Positions 19,720 through 27,504 are shown, counted from the first letter of the stretch. The stretch: 64,000 nt of DNA from Micromonospora sp. WMMD882 (GCF_027497255.1 NZ_CP114903.1:1674001-1738000), one strand, 5' to 3'. Numbers and translations are program-made. The notes: generated by a model not told the origin, from the letters alone.

Positions 19720-20742
19720 GTGAGCAGCCCGTTCCACATCGAGGAGATCTTTCCGGACGACGCGGGGCACACGGTGCGGCTGCCCCGCAGACAGACCGGG
19801 AACGCCCCGCAGGGACTCGTGGTGACGCTGCTGGCCGACTACACCGTACGAACGGGGGCCTGGCTGCCGTCCGCGGCGCTGGTCGCGCTGCTCGCCGAAG
19901 CCGGGGTGAGCGCCGCCGGCGCCCGCACCGCGATCAGCCGGCTGGTCCGCCGGGGCGTCCTCGACGGCAGCCGGCAGGGCCGGCACAGCTTCTACCGGCT
20001 CAGCCGGCCGGCCGCCGTCAACCTGTCCGTCGGCGGCCGGTGGATCGTCACCGCCACCGACCCGACGACAGCGTGGGACGGGCAGTGGACCCTGGTCGCC
20101 TTCTCGCTGCCGCAGGACCACGGCACCCAGCGGCGGAACCTGCGCCACCAACTGCGCTGGCTGGGGTACGCGCCGCTCTACGACGGGCTGTGGATCTCAC
20201 CGCACGAGGTGACGCCGCCGGTGCGGGCCCACCTCGCCCAGCTCACCCTCGGCGCGGTCACCGTGTTCCGCGGCCGGCAGGCCGAACTCGACACCCTCGC
20301 CGGCCGCGACCCCCTCGACGCCTGGGACGTCGCCGCGATCGCCCGGCATTACGAGTCCTTCCTGCGGCGCTGGCGGCCACTGCTGCCCCGGGTGACGTCC
20401 GGGCAGGTCGGCGGGGCGGAGGCGGTGCAGGCCCGGACCGAGGTGATGGACACCTTCCGGCGTTTCCCCGTCCTCGATCCGCAGCTACCGACCGAGATCC
20501 TGCCCCCGGGATGGCTGCGGGAACCGGCCCGGCAGGTGTTCGCCGCCGTCTACGACGGACTCGCCCACCCCGCCGAACGGCACGTCCGCGCCGTCGTCGC
20601 CCGGTTCGCCGACCAGGAGCAGCCCGGCATCCGGGCGCACACCACCGCCGACCTGCTCGCCGGCCTGGGCCCAGGCGAGGCCCCCGCCTGCGGGGACGGG
20701 ACCATTCCGGACGCCGCCGGCAGCGGAAGGGTCCCGTCCTGA
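19720..20742 (+). CDS. PaaX-family transcriptional regulator (340 aa)
   Basis: DNA-binding protein of the PaaX type. The N-terminal winged helix reads GLVVTLLADYTVRTGAWLPSAALVALLAEAGVSAAGARTAISRLVRRGVL, followed by a central domain (WTLVAFSLPQDHGTQRRNLRHQLRWLGYAPLYDGLWISPHE) and a C-terminal helical region. PaaX proteins repress phenylacetate catabolism and bind acyl-CoA ligands, but no paa genes are nearby, so this is an orphan paralogue. GTG at 19720 is chosen because GGAG lies seven bases upstream; the longer frame to 19609 has no such site. It diverges from the CBM2 esterase across about 295 bases in which no conserved motif was recognised. Its stop lies five bases from the convergent CopC-like gene. 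Confidence 0.85.
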   Translation: MSSPFHIEEIFPDDAGHTVRLPRRQTGNAPQGLVVTLLADYTVRTGAWLPSAALVALLAEAGVSAAGARTAISRLVRRGVLDGSRQGRHSFYRLSRPAAVNLSVGGRWIVTATDPTTAWDGQWTLVAFSLPQDHGTQRRNLRHQLRWLGYAPLYDGLWISPHEVTPPVRAHLAQLTLGAVTVFRGRQAELDTLAGRDPLDAWDVAAIARHYESFLRRWRPLLPRVTSGQVGGAEAVQARTEVMDTFRRFPVLDPQLPTEILPPGWLREPARQVFAAVYDGLAHPAERHVRAVVARFADQEQPGIRAHTTADLLAGLGPGEAPACGDGTIPDAAGSGRVPS

Positions 20743-20746
20743 GCTG

Positions 20747-22642
20747 TCAGGGCAGGTCGAGGGTGTACGCGGCGGTGCGCACCTCGCCGCCGATCTGGAA
20801 GTCGAAGAACGCCCGGTACCGGCCGGCGCTCGGCGCGGTCAGCCAGAACTTGACCGCCCCGTCGACCAGCTCCGGCTCCGGGTGGACGTGCACGTAGCCC
20901 AGGTCGCCCTCCCGCACCACCACCAGGTGCCCGTACGCGCCCAGGTAGCGCTCCAGGCGTACCTCCCCCGGACCGCCCACCCGGAACACCATCGGCGTGG
21001 ACACCCCCACTGTGGGCGTGCCCTCCATCGACACCGTGTACGGATCGACAGTGGCCTGCGGCTGCGCCGGCGGCACGGCGGCCGGCGTGTGCGCGCCCGG
21101 CACGTGGTAGTCCACCCCCAGCACCAGCGGCAGTTGAGCGCCGTCCGCGGTGGTCACCGAGAAGTCGGCGTAGACGCGGTACGCCCCCGGCGTGGCCAGC
21201 CGCAGCGGGACCTGCCAGGTGCCGTCGGCCGCCATCGTCGGGTGCAGATGCTGGTAGCCGCTCAGGTCACGGCCCACCACGATCAGGTGCAGCGGCCGGT
21301 CGTGCACCACCGCGAAGCGGGTCGCCGGCTGCCCGTCGGCGCCGACGATCCGGAACCGGTAGTCCACCGTGCCGCCGGCCGGCTGGGTCCGCTGCACGGG
21401 CCGCAACGTGTACCCGCCGCCACTGACCGTCGTCCCGGTCACCAGACCCGGGCCGTCCCCCGGGTGCGAGTGCGCGCCGGTGCCGGGGGCGTGCTGGTGG
21501 CCGTCCATGGCCGACACCGCCGACGCCTGACCCGGCCCGCCGACGGCCGTCCGGGTGTCGACGGCCCGCTCGTCGCCGGCGCTGATCCGGCCGATGCCGA
21601 ACCCGGCCAGCAGGGCCACCACCACCGCCCCGACCAGCAGCGCCATCCGCGCGTCCCCCAGCCGGAACCGGCCCGCCGCCCCGGTGACAGGTTCGGCACC
21701 AGCCGCGCCGGAACCGGCCCCGTCGACCGTCGCCGGCCGCCCGGCGCCGGCCTTGACCGTCGTACGGTCGGCGCCGGCCTTGACCGTCGTACGGTCGGCG
21801 CGGGCGCGGGTGGGCGTACCCGGTCGTCCCCTGGTCTTCGGGCCGACGCCGCGCCCGCGAGCGGCGCTGCCCGACCGGCCGGGGCGGCCCTGCGGGGCGC
21901 GACCGGCCAGGGCCGGACGGCGACGCCAGGCCAGGTAGCCGCCCGCCGCCAGGGTCAGCACGACGGCCCCGCCCGCCCAGACTCCACCGGGGACGCCGCC
22001 CTCGTCGTCGGAGTCGGCCGGCGGGGCGGCCACGGCGGGCGGGGTCGACGGCGGGGCCGAGGAGGACGTGCCCGACCCCTGGTGACCCTTGGTGTCGTGC
22101 TGCTCGGCGGCGGCCACCAGCGCCGGGTCGGGTTGGTCGGTGGGCGGCTGCCAGCCCTGCGGGGCCGCCGTGGCCCGGCCGGTGTAGCGGAAGCTCATGG
22201 TGCCGCGCACCGGCTCGCCGTCCGAGGCCACCGAGAGGTAGCTGACCGAGTACTGACCGGCCGCCGGCAGGTGGGCCAGCTTCACCACGGCCGGGAAGCC
22301 GGTCGAGTACTCGCGGGGCTCGAACTGCCCGTCGACCAGCAGGTACTCCCGGACCGGCTTGTCCAGCGGCTTGGCATCCCCGTACGACCAGCCGTAGTCG
22401 ACGCGTTTGCCGCCCGGGGCGGTCACGGCGAAGTAGGCGTTGTTGGCGACCCGCTCGGTGAAGTAGAGCGCCACCGTCGTCACCGGCTCCTTCACCGTGG
22501 CCCCGGAGGCCGGCGTGGACATCGCCAGGGTGCCGTGGGCCGAGGCCGGCGCGGGCGACGCCAGGACGGCGACCGCCGAGGCGAGGAGGAACGCGAGCGC
22601 GGCCGAAGCCAGGCGGGACGGAGCCGAGGGTTGACGACGCAT
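20747..22642 (-). CDS. CopC-like domain membrane protein with His-rich linker and C-terminal beta domain (631 aa)
   Basis: An exported and membrane-anchored protein probably involved in copper or metal handling. A signal peptide ends at SASAHGTLAMSTPASGATV, where the mature N-terminal His and the CopC-like Ig domain (about 36-153; LYFTERVANNAYFAVTAPGG, YSVSYLSVASDGEPVRGTMSFRYTG) begin. A first transmembrane helix (VWAGGAVVLTLAAGGYLAW) is followed by a basic intracellular linker with an internal repeat and a second helix (MALLVGAVVVALLAGFGIG). Outside lie a His-rich stretch (MDGHQHAPGTGAHSHPG) and a C-terminal beta domain with LHLIVVGRDLSGYQHLHP. The fusion of CopC to this second domain is unusual. 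GGGAGG precedes the ATG. CopD is not encoded next to it. Confidence 0.8.
   Translation of the reverse strand: MRRQPSAPSRLASAALAFLLASAVAVLASPAPASAHGTLAMSTPASGATVKEPVTTVALYFTERVANNAYFAVTAPGGKRVDYGWSYGDAKPLDKPVREYLLVDGQFEPREYSTGFPAVVKLAHLPAAGQYSVSYLSVASDGEPVRGTMSFRYTGRATAAPQGWQPPTDQPDPALVAAAEQHDTKGHQGSGTSSSAPPSTPPAVAAPPADSDDEGGVPGGVWAGGAVVLTLAAGGYLAWRRRPALAGRAPQGRPGRSGSAARGRGVGPKTRGRPGTPTRARADRTTVKAGADRTTVKAGAGRPATVDGAGSGAAGAEPVTGAAGRFRLGDARMALLVGAVVVALLAGFGIGRISAGDERAVDTRTAVGGPGQASAVSAMDGHQHAPGTGAHSHPGDGPGLVTGTTVSGGGYTLRPVQRTQPAGGTVDYRFRIVGADGQPATRFAVVHDRPLHLIVVGRDLSGYQHLHPTMAADGTWQVPLRLATPGAYRVYADFSVTTADGAQLPLVLGVDYHVPGAHTPAAVPPAQPQATVDPYTVSMEGTPTVGVSTPMVFRVGGPGEVRLERYLGAYGHLVVVREGDLGYVHVHPEPELVDGAVKFWLTAPSAGRYRAFFDFQIGGEVRTAAYTLDLP
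21743..21796 (-). repeat. 27-bp perfect tandem duplication in the linker of the CopC-like protein
   Basis: Two identical 27-base units (21743-21769 and 21770-21796) encode a duplicated DRTTVKAGA-type segment in the intracellular linker. This is a likely recent slippage product. Confidence 0.85.
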
Positions 22643-22689
22643 CAGATCATCCTCCCGAGGTCAGGGCTTCAGTCAAGAGGCGTTCATCT

Positions 22690-22708
22690 TTTTGTTCCTA
22701 CGACAAAA
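22690..22708. promoter_or_regulatory. Inverted repeat TTTTGT-N7-ACAAAA in the divergent promoter
   Basis: An AT-rich dyad lies 48-66 bases upstream of the CopC-like gene, between it and the kinase gene. Its position fits an operator, possibly metal-responsive given the gene it precedes, but the regulator is unknown. Confidence 0.5.
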
Positions 22709-22776
22709 GTTACCCGCACGTCGATGTGACATGATGTCGCGACGGTTGACCGTCGGGACGATCCGATCCACGAACG

Positions 22777-24357
22777 GTGATAGATGTGATGCTGCGCCCT
22801 GGCCTCAGACTCGGCGACCGGTACCGTCTCGACACCCGGATCGGCGCCGGCGGCATGGGCGAGGTGTGGCGGGCGGTCGACGTGCTGCTCGACCGGACGG
22901 TCGCGGTGAAGGCCATGCTGCCCGACGTGGCGGACGACCCGGACTTCGCCCGACGCTTCCTGGTCGAGGCGAAGGCGATGGCCAGCGTCAACCACGCCGC
23001 CGTGGCCTCGATCCACGACTACGGGCACAGCGACGGGCTGACCTTCCTGGTGATGGAGTTCGTCGACGGGCAGTCCCTGTCCCAGCTCCTGGCCCGGCAC
23101 GGCCGGCTCTCCCCCGCCGACACCATGCACCTGGTCGCCCAGGCGGCCGACGGGCTCCAGGCGGTGCACGAGCGCGGCATCGTGCACCGCGACATCAAAC
23201 CGGCCAACCTGCTGGTCCGGCCGAACGGCACCCTGCTGATCACCGACTTCGGCATCGCGCGCCGACACGACGCCTCGCTGCTGACCGCGTCCGGCGCGGT
23301 CCTCGGCACCCCCACCTACCTCTCGCCGGAGCAGGTGCTCGGCCGACCGGCCACCCCCCTCAGCGACGTCTACTCGCTCGGCCTCGCCGGGTACGAGTGC
23401 CTGACCGGACGCCGCCCGTTCACCGGCGACAACCCGTACGCGATCGCGCTGCGACGGGTACAGTCGCCACCCGCGCCGCTCGGCGACGACCTGCCCCAGC
23501 CGGTACGGGCCGTGGTGGAGCGGGCGTTGGCCGTCGAGCCGGCCCACCGTTGGCCGTCCGCCGCCACCCTGGCCCACGCCGCCCGCTGGTCTGCCGGTCC
23601 GCTCGCCCACCCACCGCCGCCCCCGCCGGTCCCAGGCCCACCGCTGCCGGCCCCGTCGTCGCCTTACCCGTCGTCCCCTCCCCCGTCGTCGTCTCCCTCG
23701 TCGTCGCCCGTCAGCCTGCCGCCGTCGGCCCCGGCACCGGTCCCGCCGTCGTCCGCGACGCCACCGCCACCGGCCGCGCGCCCGGCTGCCCCGGGCCGGT
23801 CGAAGCGACGACAGCGGGTGCTGCTGGCCGCGGCGGTGGTCGTGGTCCTGGTCGGCGGGGCGGCGACCTGGCAGGGGCTGCGCCCGGACGGCGGCGGGTC
23901 CCCGGCCGACGCCGGCCCGCCGGCGCCGGGCGCCACCGCCCCGCCGGGGCCGAGCGCCACCGCCCCGACCGCCCCGGCCGGTTTCGCCGCCTGCGACGCG
24001 GCGTACTGCCCGACGGCGCCGCTGTGCTGGGGCGGGCTGGTCGCCATCAGCGGCACCGCCATGCCACCCCGGAAGGCGGACTGCGCCGGGGAACACTCGT
24101 GGGAGACGTACGCCGCGGTCCGGCGGCCCGACGACGCGGCGGACCTGCCACAGGACGAGCTGCTGGCCCACCCGTCCGTCGCGGCGGCCTGCTCGTCGGC
24201 GGTCCTGGCGGCCCGCAGCGTCGAGCCGGACGGCACCCGGGCGTGGGTCCGGGACGCCTGGCCGATCGAGCTGCCGGCCGACCAGGGCTGGCTGGTGCAC
24301 TGCCTGGCCCGCCCGGAGTCCGGCGTCTCGACGGGCCCGGCCTTCCGTCCGGCCTGA
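22777..24357 (+). CDS. Membrane Ser/Thr protein kinase, PknB type (526 aa)
   Basis: Signalling kinase with a cytoplasmic catalytic domain at about 16-280: glycine loop IGAGGMGEV, Lys45 (AVKAM), HRDIKPAN catalytic loop, DFGIARR, SPEQ, and DVYSLG in helix F. A Pro/Ser-rich juxtamembrane segment of about 80 residues leads to one transmembrane helix (LLAAAVVVVLVGGAATW). The extracellular part has a Pro/Ala stalk and a domain with six Cys (AACDAAYCPTAPLCW, DCAGEH, AACSSA, VHCLA), resembling septum-formation/sensor domains of other actinomycete kinases rather than PASTA repeats. The GTG at 22777 gives the longest frame; GTG 22786 or ATG 22789 are equally possible because no strong Shine-Dalgarno site is seen. 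The ligand is unknown. Confidence 0.9.
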   Translation: MIDVMLRPGLRLGDRYRLDTRIGAGGMGEVWRAVDVLLDRTVAVKAMLPDVADDPDFARRFLVEAKAMASVNHAAVASIHDYGHSDGLTFLVMEFVDGQSLSQLLARHGRLSPADTMHLVAQAADGLQAVHERGIVHRDIKPANLLVRPNGTLLITDFGIARRHDASLLTASGAVLGTPTYLSPEQVLGRPATPLSDVYSLGLAGYECLTGRRPFTGDNPYAIALRRVQSPPAPLGDDLPQPVRAVVERALAVEPAHRWPSAATLAHAARWSAGPLAHPPPPPPVPGPPLPAPSSPYPSSPPPSSSPSSSPVSLPPSAPAPVPPSSATPPPPAARPAAPGRSKRRQRVLLAAAVVVVLVGGAATWQGLRPDGGGSPADAGPPAPGATAPPGPSATAPTAPAGFAACDAAYCPTAPLCWGGLVAISGTAMPPRKADCAGEHSWETYAAVRRPDDAADLPQDELLAHPSVAAACSSAVLAARSVEPDGTRAWVRDAWPIELPADQGWLVHCLARPESGVSTGPAFRPA

Positions 24358-24446
24358 CGGGGTTCGGTGTCGTCGTGCCGCGCCTGGCTCACCTCGGGCG
24401 AGGGCACGGGTCGAGGGCATAGGTGTACTTCGTCGACACTGTCGAG

Positions 24447-24466
24447 CTGCCCCGGATATGGGGCAG
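24447..24466. repeat. Palindromic repeat element, half copy (core GCCCCGGATATGGGGC)
   Basis: The core is the exact reverse complement of the two cores at 32832 and 32867. The left flank (CTGTCGAG) matches the complete element at 25548, but the right flank is replaced by unrelated sequence at 24467, so the copy looks truncated where the radical-SAM remnant begins. Confidence 0.75.
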
Positions 24467-24472
24467 GCCGCA

Positions 24473-24813
24473 CGGTGGTGGTGAACCTGATCTTCGGCTT
24501 CCCCGGGGAGAGCGAGCAGGACGCCCAGACGCAACTGGCATGGTTGCTCCGGCTCCGCGACACGGCACCACCGGGTCGGGTCGACTGCTCGTTGAACCTG
24601 CTGGAGATGGTCCGGGGCGCGCCGATGGTGGCGCACCCACCACCCGGCGTCGAGCTGTCCGGGGTCGCCCCCTGGGCGTTCAGTTACGCCTGGAACGCAC
24701 CCGCCTGGCGTCGCGGTTTCGCCGCCCGGCTGGAAGCGGTCGAACGGCGCCCCCGGGTCACACCTGTCGAGCGCGGCGACCAGGTCGGTGACCCGGTAGG
24801 CAGCTCGACATGA
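24473..24813 (+). pseudogene. Remnant of a radical SAM protein (C-terminal fragment)
   Basis: The frame reads VVVNLIFGFPGESEQDAQTQLAWLLRLRDTAPPG..., which matches the segment of radical SAM (often B12-binding) enzymes containing the conserved GFPGE motif and the part after it. The [4Fe-4S] CxxxCxxC region and everything N-terminal to it are missing. The coding-like sequence starts right at a truncated palindromic repeat, and the reading frame upstream is unrelated. It is best seen as a leftover from deletion or rearrangement rather than a working gene. Confidence 0.6.
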
Positions 24814-24861
24814 CCGGCGAGGGCTGACCGAGCGACGCGCCGACCCGTCCGGCCAGGTGTG

Positions 24862-24884
24862 CTGGGTCCTCAACGGCAGCCCGG
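24862..24884 (+). repeat. Direct repeat flanking uma2 (partner at 25409-25431)
   Basis: These 23 bases match 25409-25431 with one mismatch. The second copy encodes the end of the Uma2 protein (WVLNGSP). The first is therefore probably the surviving 3' tip of a deleted upstream uma2 paralogue, since Uma2 genes are often found in tandem. Confidence 0.7.
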
Positions 24885-24896
24885 TACGATGCTCGG

Positions 24897-25451
24897 ATGA
24901 GCGCGGAGGCGGTTGGCAGGCACATGCCCTCGGTCGTGACGCTCGACGATCTCACCGCGATGATGGCCGCGGACGACCACCACCGGTACGAGATCAGCCC
25001 CGAGCAAGTCCTCTCGATCATGCCGCCCCCGGGATACGCCCACGCGATCATCGCGACCCGACTCATGGTGTGGCTCGCCCAGGCGGGTGTGGCGGCGGAC
25101 CGCGTCGCCCAGGCCGTCGGGCTGCGCATCCCCGGCCGGCACGGTGGCGTCGGCGGTCGCATCCCTGACCTGGTCGTCTGGAGCAAGTCCCAGGCCGACG
25201 GGGTCTGGCTGCCGGTCACCGACGTGCTGCTTGTCGTCGAGATCGTCTCCCCCGGCTCCGAGGGCGTGGACACGGTGACCAAACGCAACGAGTACGCCGC
25301 CGCTGGCATCCCCCAGTACTGGATGGTCGACCAGGATCCGGCGCAGACGGTCACCATGCACCGGCTGGACGGCGACCACTACACCGTTCGGGCGACCATG
25401 CCGCTCGCCTGGGTTCTCAACGGCAGCCCGGCCGACCACGATCTCGGCTAA
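24897..25451 (+). CDS. Uma2-family putative endonuclease, DUF820 (184 aa)
   Basis: Restriction-endonuclease-fold protein of the Uma2 family, abundant in actinomycetes and cyanobacteria and of unknown physiological role. Visible core motifs are PDLVVW (metal Asp), LLVVEIVSPGSEGVDTVTKRNEYAAAGIPQYWMVD (ExxSP-type motif plus Lys), and LARAGV-like helices earlier. Length is typical. The ATG at 24897 has no strong ribosome site; internal ATGs (24924, 24960) are possible. It sits between direct repeats that point to loss of a tandem copy. Confidence 0.8.
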   Translation: MSAEAVGRHMPSVVTLDDLTAMMAADDHHRYEISPEQVLSIMPPPGYAHAIIATRLMVWLAQAGVAADRVAQAVGLRIPGRHGGVGGRIPDLVVWSKSQADGVWLPVTDVLLVVEIVSPGSEGVDTVTKRNEYAAAGIPQYWMVDQDPAQTVTMHRLDGDHYTVRATMPLAWVLNGSPADHDLG

Positions 25452-25492
25452 TCAACAGCTTCCGCGTCCGGGACCTCCGCGAGGTGCTGCGG

Positions 25493-25756
25493 TCATGGGT
25501 AAGCCCGCCGGCCCCCTGGGCCGGAGACCTGCTGCGCTTCGTCAAGGCTGTCGAGCTGCCCGTTTCTGGGGCAGCTCGACAGGGAGCAAACGGAAACCCT
25601 GTCCCCCGCACCCCGGGCCGCCTTCAGCGCGGCCAGGAACGCGGCCAGATCCTCGATCGGCTCACCTCGCAGCTCGTCGATCGAGCCGACCGGCCGAATC
25701 CCCTGCTCGCGCTGCTCGCGCGCGAGGTCACCCAGGCGCCACGCCAGCTCACCCAT
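25493..25756 (-). CDS. Small protein co-transcribed with the XRE regulator (87 aa)
   Basis: Unrecognised small soluble protein, rich in charged residues (MGELAWRLGDLAREQREQG, IEDLAAFLAALKAARGAG), probably helical. Its ATG overlaps the end of the XRE-DUF5753 gene by eight bases, the position where DUF397-type partners are normally found, though the sequence does not look like DUF397. The last ~25 residues (SLSSCPRNGQLDSLDEAQQ) are encoded by a palindromic repeat element (25548-25582), suggesting that insertion of the repeat replaced the original 3' end. Confidence 0.6.
   Translation of the reverse strand: MGELAWRLGDLAREQREQGIRPVGSIDELRGEPIEDLAAFLAALKAARGAGDRVSVCSLSSCPRNGQLDSLDEAQQVSGPGGRRAYP
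25548..25582. repeat. Palindromic repeat element, complete copy
   Basis: A perfect 14-bp inverted repeat (arms 25548-25561 and 25569-25582, 7-nt loop GTTTCTG) built from CTGTCGAGCTGCCC. It belongs to the same family as 24447 and 32819. Here it forms the 3' end of a small gene and may also act as that gene's terminator. Confidence 0.85.
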
Positions 25757-26630
25757 GGTGCACCTGTTCGGCGATCTTGCCGATGAGCCGGCGGGACTGG
25801 TCCGGGTCCAGCGTGGACGCGGCCAGCTTCGCCCAGGCCCGTTCGAAGGCGGCCAGCTCCGCCGGCCGGTCCAGGTAGAGCGCCCCGGTCAACGACTCCT
25901 GGTAGACCACCGGCGGCTCCGGCACGGCCCGGTTGCCGTCCGGCGCGAAGTCCAGCAGCGTGAACGACCCGGCCACCGCCCCGGCGGACAGCCCGGCGGC
26001 GAGCGGCAGCACCCGAATCGACACGTTCGGCAGCGCGGTCACCTGCCGCAGACGCTGGAGCTGTGCGGCCATGGTCGCCCGGTCACCGGTCACCCGCAGC
26101 AACGCCGCCTCGGCGAGCACCACGGCCAGCCGGGGCGGCGGCGGCAGTCGACGCCGCAGCACGTTCTGCCGCTCACGCCAGGCCCCTTCCAGCCGTTCCC
26201 GGTCGTCGTCGGTCGCCTCCGGGTCGGGCTCGTGCAGCGCCCGCGCGTACCCAGGGGTGCGCAGCAGCGCCGGCACCAGCGCGTCGGCGTACTCGCGCAG
26301 CCGCAGCGCGGTGGCCTCCAACCCGGCGTGCAGGCCCAGCCAGGCCGGCACCTCGGCGTACGAGTGCCACCAGCCCCTGGCCCGCGTCTCGCCGGCCAGG
26401 ACGACCAGGAGTGCGGTCAGGTCGGCGGCCACGCCGTACAGCTCGCACATGCCCCGCACGTCGACGCCGCGCACGGTGCCCGCGCCGGTCTCGATCCGCC
26501 ACACCTTCTGCCTACTGCACTCCAACGCCACCGCCGCCGCGTCCAGCGTCACCCCGGCGGCGAGCCGCAGCTCCCGCAACATCCGCCCGAGCTGCCGACG
26601 CGGCACCGTCGACGCCCCACCCTCCGTCAT
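25749..26630 (-). CDS. XRE-family regulator with DUF5753 domain (293 aa)
   Basis: Helix-turn-helix protein of the large actinomycete XRE-DUF5753 family. The N-terminal HTH (LGRMLRELRLAAGVTLDAAAVALECSRQKVWRIETG) is followed by the DUF5753 body (RGWWHSYAEVPAWLGLHAGLEATALRLREYADALVPALLRTPGYAR..., VVLAEAALLRVTGD, VVYQESLTGALYLD). Such proteins regulate development and secondary metabolism together with a small partner; a small gene overlaps its 3' end. The promoter side carries repeated TGAACA boxes (26951-27022), possible binding sites shared with the divergent small HTH gene. Confidence 0.92.
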   Translation of the reverse strand: MTEGGASTVPRRQLGRMLRELRLAAGVTLDAAAVALECSRQKVWRIETGAGTVRGVDVRGMCELYGVAADLTALLVVLAGETRARGWWHSYAEVPAWLGLHAGLEATALRLREYADALVPALLRTPGYARALHEPDPEATDDDRERLEGAWRERQNVLRRRLPPPPRLAVVLAEAALLRVTGDRATMAAQLQRLRQVTALPNVSIRVLPLAAGLSAGAVAGSFTLLDFAPDGNRAVPEPPVVYQESLTGALYLDRPAELAAFERAWAKLAASTLDPDQSRRLIGKIAEQVHHG

Positions 26631-26672
26631 GCGCCTCCCCTTCCGCTGGTCGTCCTGTCGCAGGTCCGTCGG

Positions 26673-26918
26673 TCACCGCGCGTCAGGCCGCCGGTAGCGG
26701 CCCGCCCGCTGGTTGGTCTCCCCCGGCGGCGTCCGTCGCGCCCCGGGCCGCGCCGCCCGCTCCGCGCCGTCGCCAGCCGCACCCCCTTCACCGGGTACGC
26801 CCTGAGCGCCCGCCCGCCACCGACACCGCCCCGGGTCGTCCCGTTCCGGACCCAACCGCCCGATCACGTCGAGCACGACCTCCCCCGGCCACAGGAACCA
26901 CTTCCACCGCCTGGACAC
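26673..26918 (-). CDS. Hypothetical small basic protein (81 aa)
   Basis: A possible gene upstream of and in the same direction as the XRE regulator, starting at GTG 26918 after a G-rich ribosome site (GAGGGGGGCGAAGAC). The N-terminus SRRWKWFLWPGEVVLDVIGRLGPERDDP looks protein-like, with several Trp. The rest is a low-complexity Arg/Gly/Ala tail whose reality is doubtful. No family was recognised. It could be a non-coding leader instead. Confidence 0.4.
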   Translation of the reverse strand: MSRRWKWFLWPGEVVLDVIGRLGPERDDPGRCRWRAGAQGVPGEGGAAGDGAERAARPGARRTPPGETNQRAGRYRRPDAR

Positions 26919-26950
26919 GTCTTCGCCCCCCTCATCGACCCGCCGAGAGG

Positions 26951-27022
26951 GTGAACAGTTGAACAGACTACCCGCACAGTGCATGCTTGAACAGATCATT
27001 CGATCAGATGGCAGGTGTTCAG
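26951..27022. promoter_or_regulatory. Cluster of TGAACA boxes between xre and the small HTH gene
   Basis: GTGAACAG (26951-26958), TTGAACAG (26959-26966), TTGAACAG (26987-26994) and the inverted GTGTTCAG (27015-27022) lie within 72 bases. Two are adjacent direct repeats and the last two form a spaced dyad. This is a plausible operator array for the XRE protein or the AlpA-like protein. Confidence 0.6.
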
Positions 27023-27046
27023 TTCGCACGTTCTTAACGTGTCCTC

Positions 27047-27247
27047 ATGGGGAAGCTTCGGCTCGTGGCGAGCCAGGAGGTGCAGGAGATGCTCGGCGTC
27101 TCCCGGACACGCGCCTACCAGATCACCAACTCGAAGACCTTCCCCGACCCGGTCGCCGTGCTGTCGGTCGGCCGGATCTGGCGCACCGAGGACGTCGAAC
27201 GCTGGATCAAGGACCACCGCCCCGACCTCCACGACCCCGCGCAGTAG
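27047..27247 (+). CDS. AlpA/excisionase-like small DNA-binding protein (66 aa)
   Basis: A complete MerR/AlpA-type winged-helix protein: LVASQEVQEMLGVSRTRAYQITNSKTFPDPVAVLSVGRIWRTEDVERWIKDHRP. Such proteins act as excisionases or small regulators in actinomycete integrative elements. No Shine-Dalgarno sequence precedes the ATG at 27047, so the mRNA may be leaderless. A nearly identical but broken copy lies about 530 bp downstream (27580). The GntR-like small gene follows after 20 bases, suggesting a two-gene unit. Confidence 0.82.
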   Translation: MGKLRLVASQEVQEMLGVSRTRAYQITNSKTFPDPVAVLSVGRIWRTEDVERWIKDHRPDLHDPAQ

Positions 27248-27267
27248 GTGAAGCCTCCAACACCCTC

Positions 27268-27504
27268 ATGCCCTACGCCGCGCCGCTGTGGAGATCAATC
27301 CGGGACGATCTTCGCGCCAGAATCAGGGCAGGCTTGCTCAAACCGGGCGATAAGCTCCCGCCCACCCGAGTGCTCATGGAGCAGTACTCGACCAGCTCCG
27401 CCACCGTCCGACGGGCAATTGACCTGATGATCGAGACCGGCGAGCTGATCGGCCGCCAAGGCATGGGCGTCTTCGTGGCCGACCCCGCTGACCGAGAGGC
27501 GTAG
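27268..27504 (+). CDS. GntR-type DNA-binding domain protein without effector domain (78 aa)
   Basis: Consists only of a GntR winged helix: PLWRSIRDDLRARIRAGLLKPGDKLPPTRVLMEQYSTSSATVRRAIDLMIETGELIGRQGMGVFVADP. The UTRA or FCD ligand domain that normally follows is missing and the gene ends right after the wing. This is seen in small actinomycete regulators and resembles the DNA-binding part of KorSA-like proteins of conjugative elements. The ATG at 27268 is 20 bases after the upstream stop. Confidence 0.82.
   Translation: MPYAAPLWRSIRDDLRARIRAGLLKPGDKLPPTRVLMEQYSTSSATVRRAIDLMIETGELIGRQGMGVFVADPADREA

Noticed and set aside
24367..24813. Intact gene of 148 aa
   Set aside because: The N-terminal third is read through a palindromic repeat and lacks any family signal; only a C-terminal radical SAM fragment is recognisable, so it was called a pseudogene.
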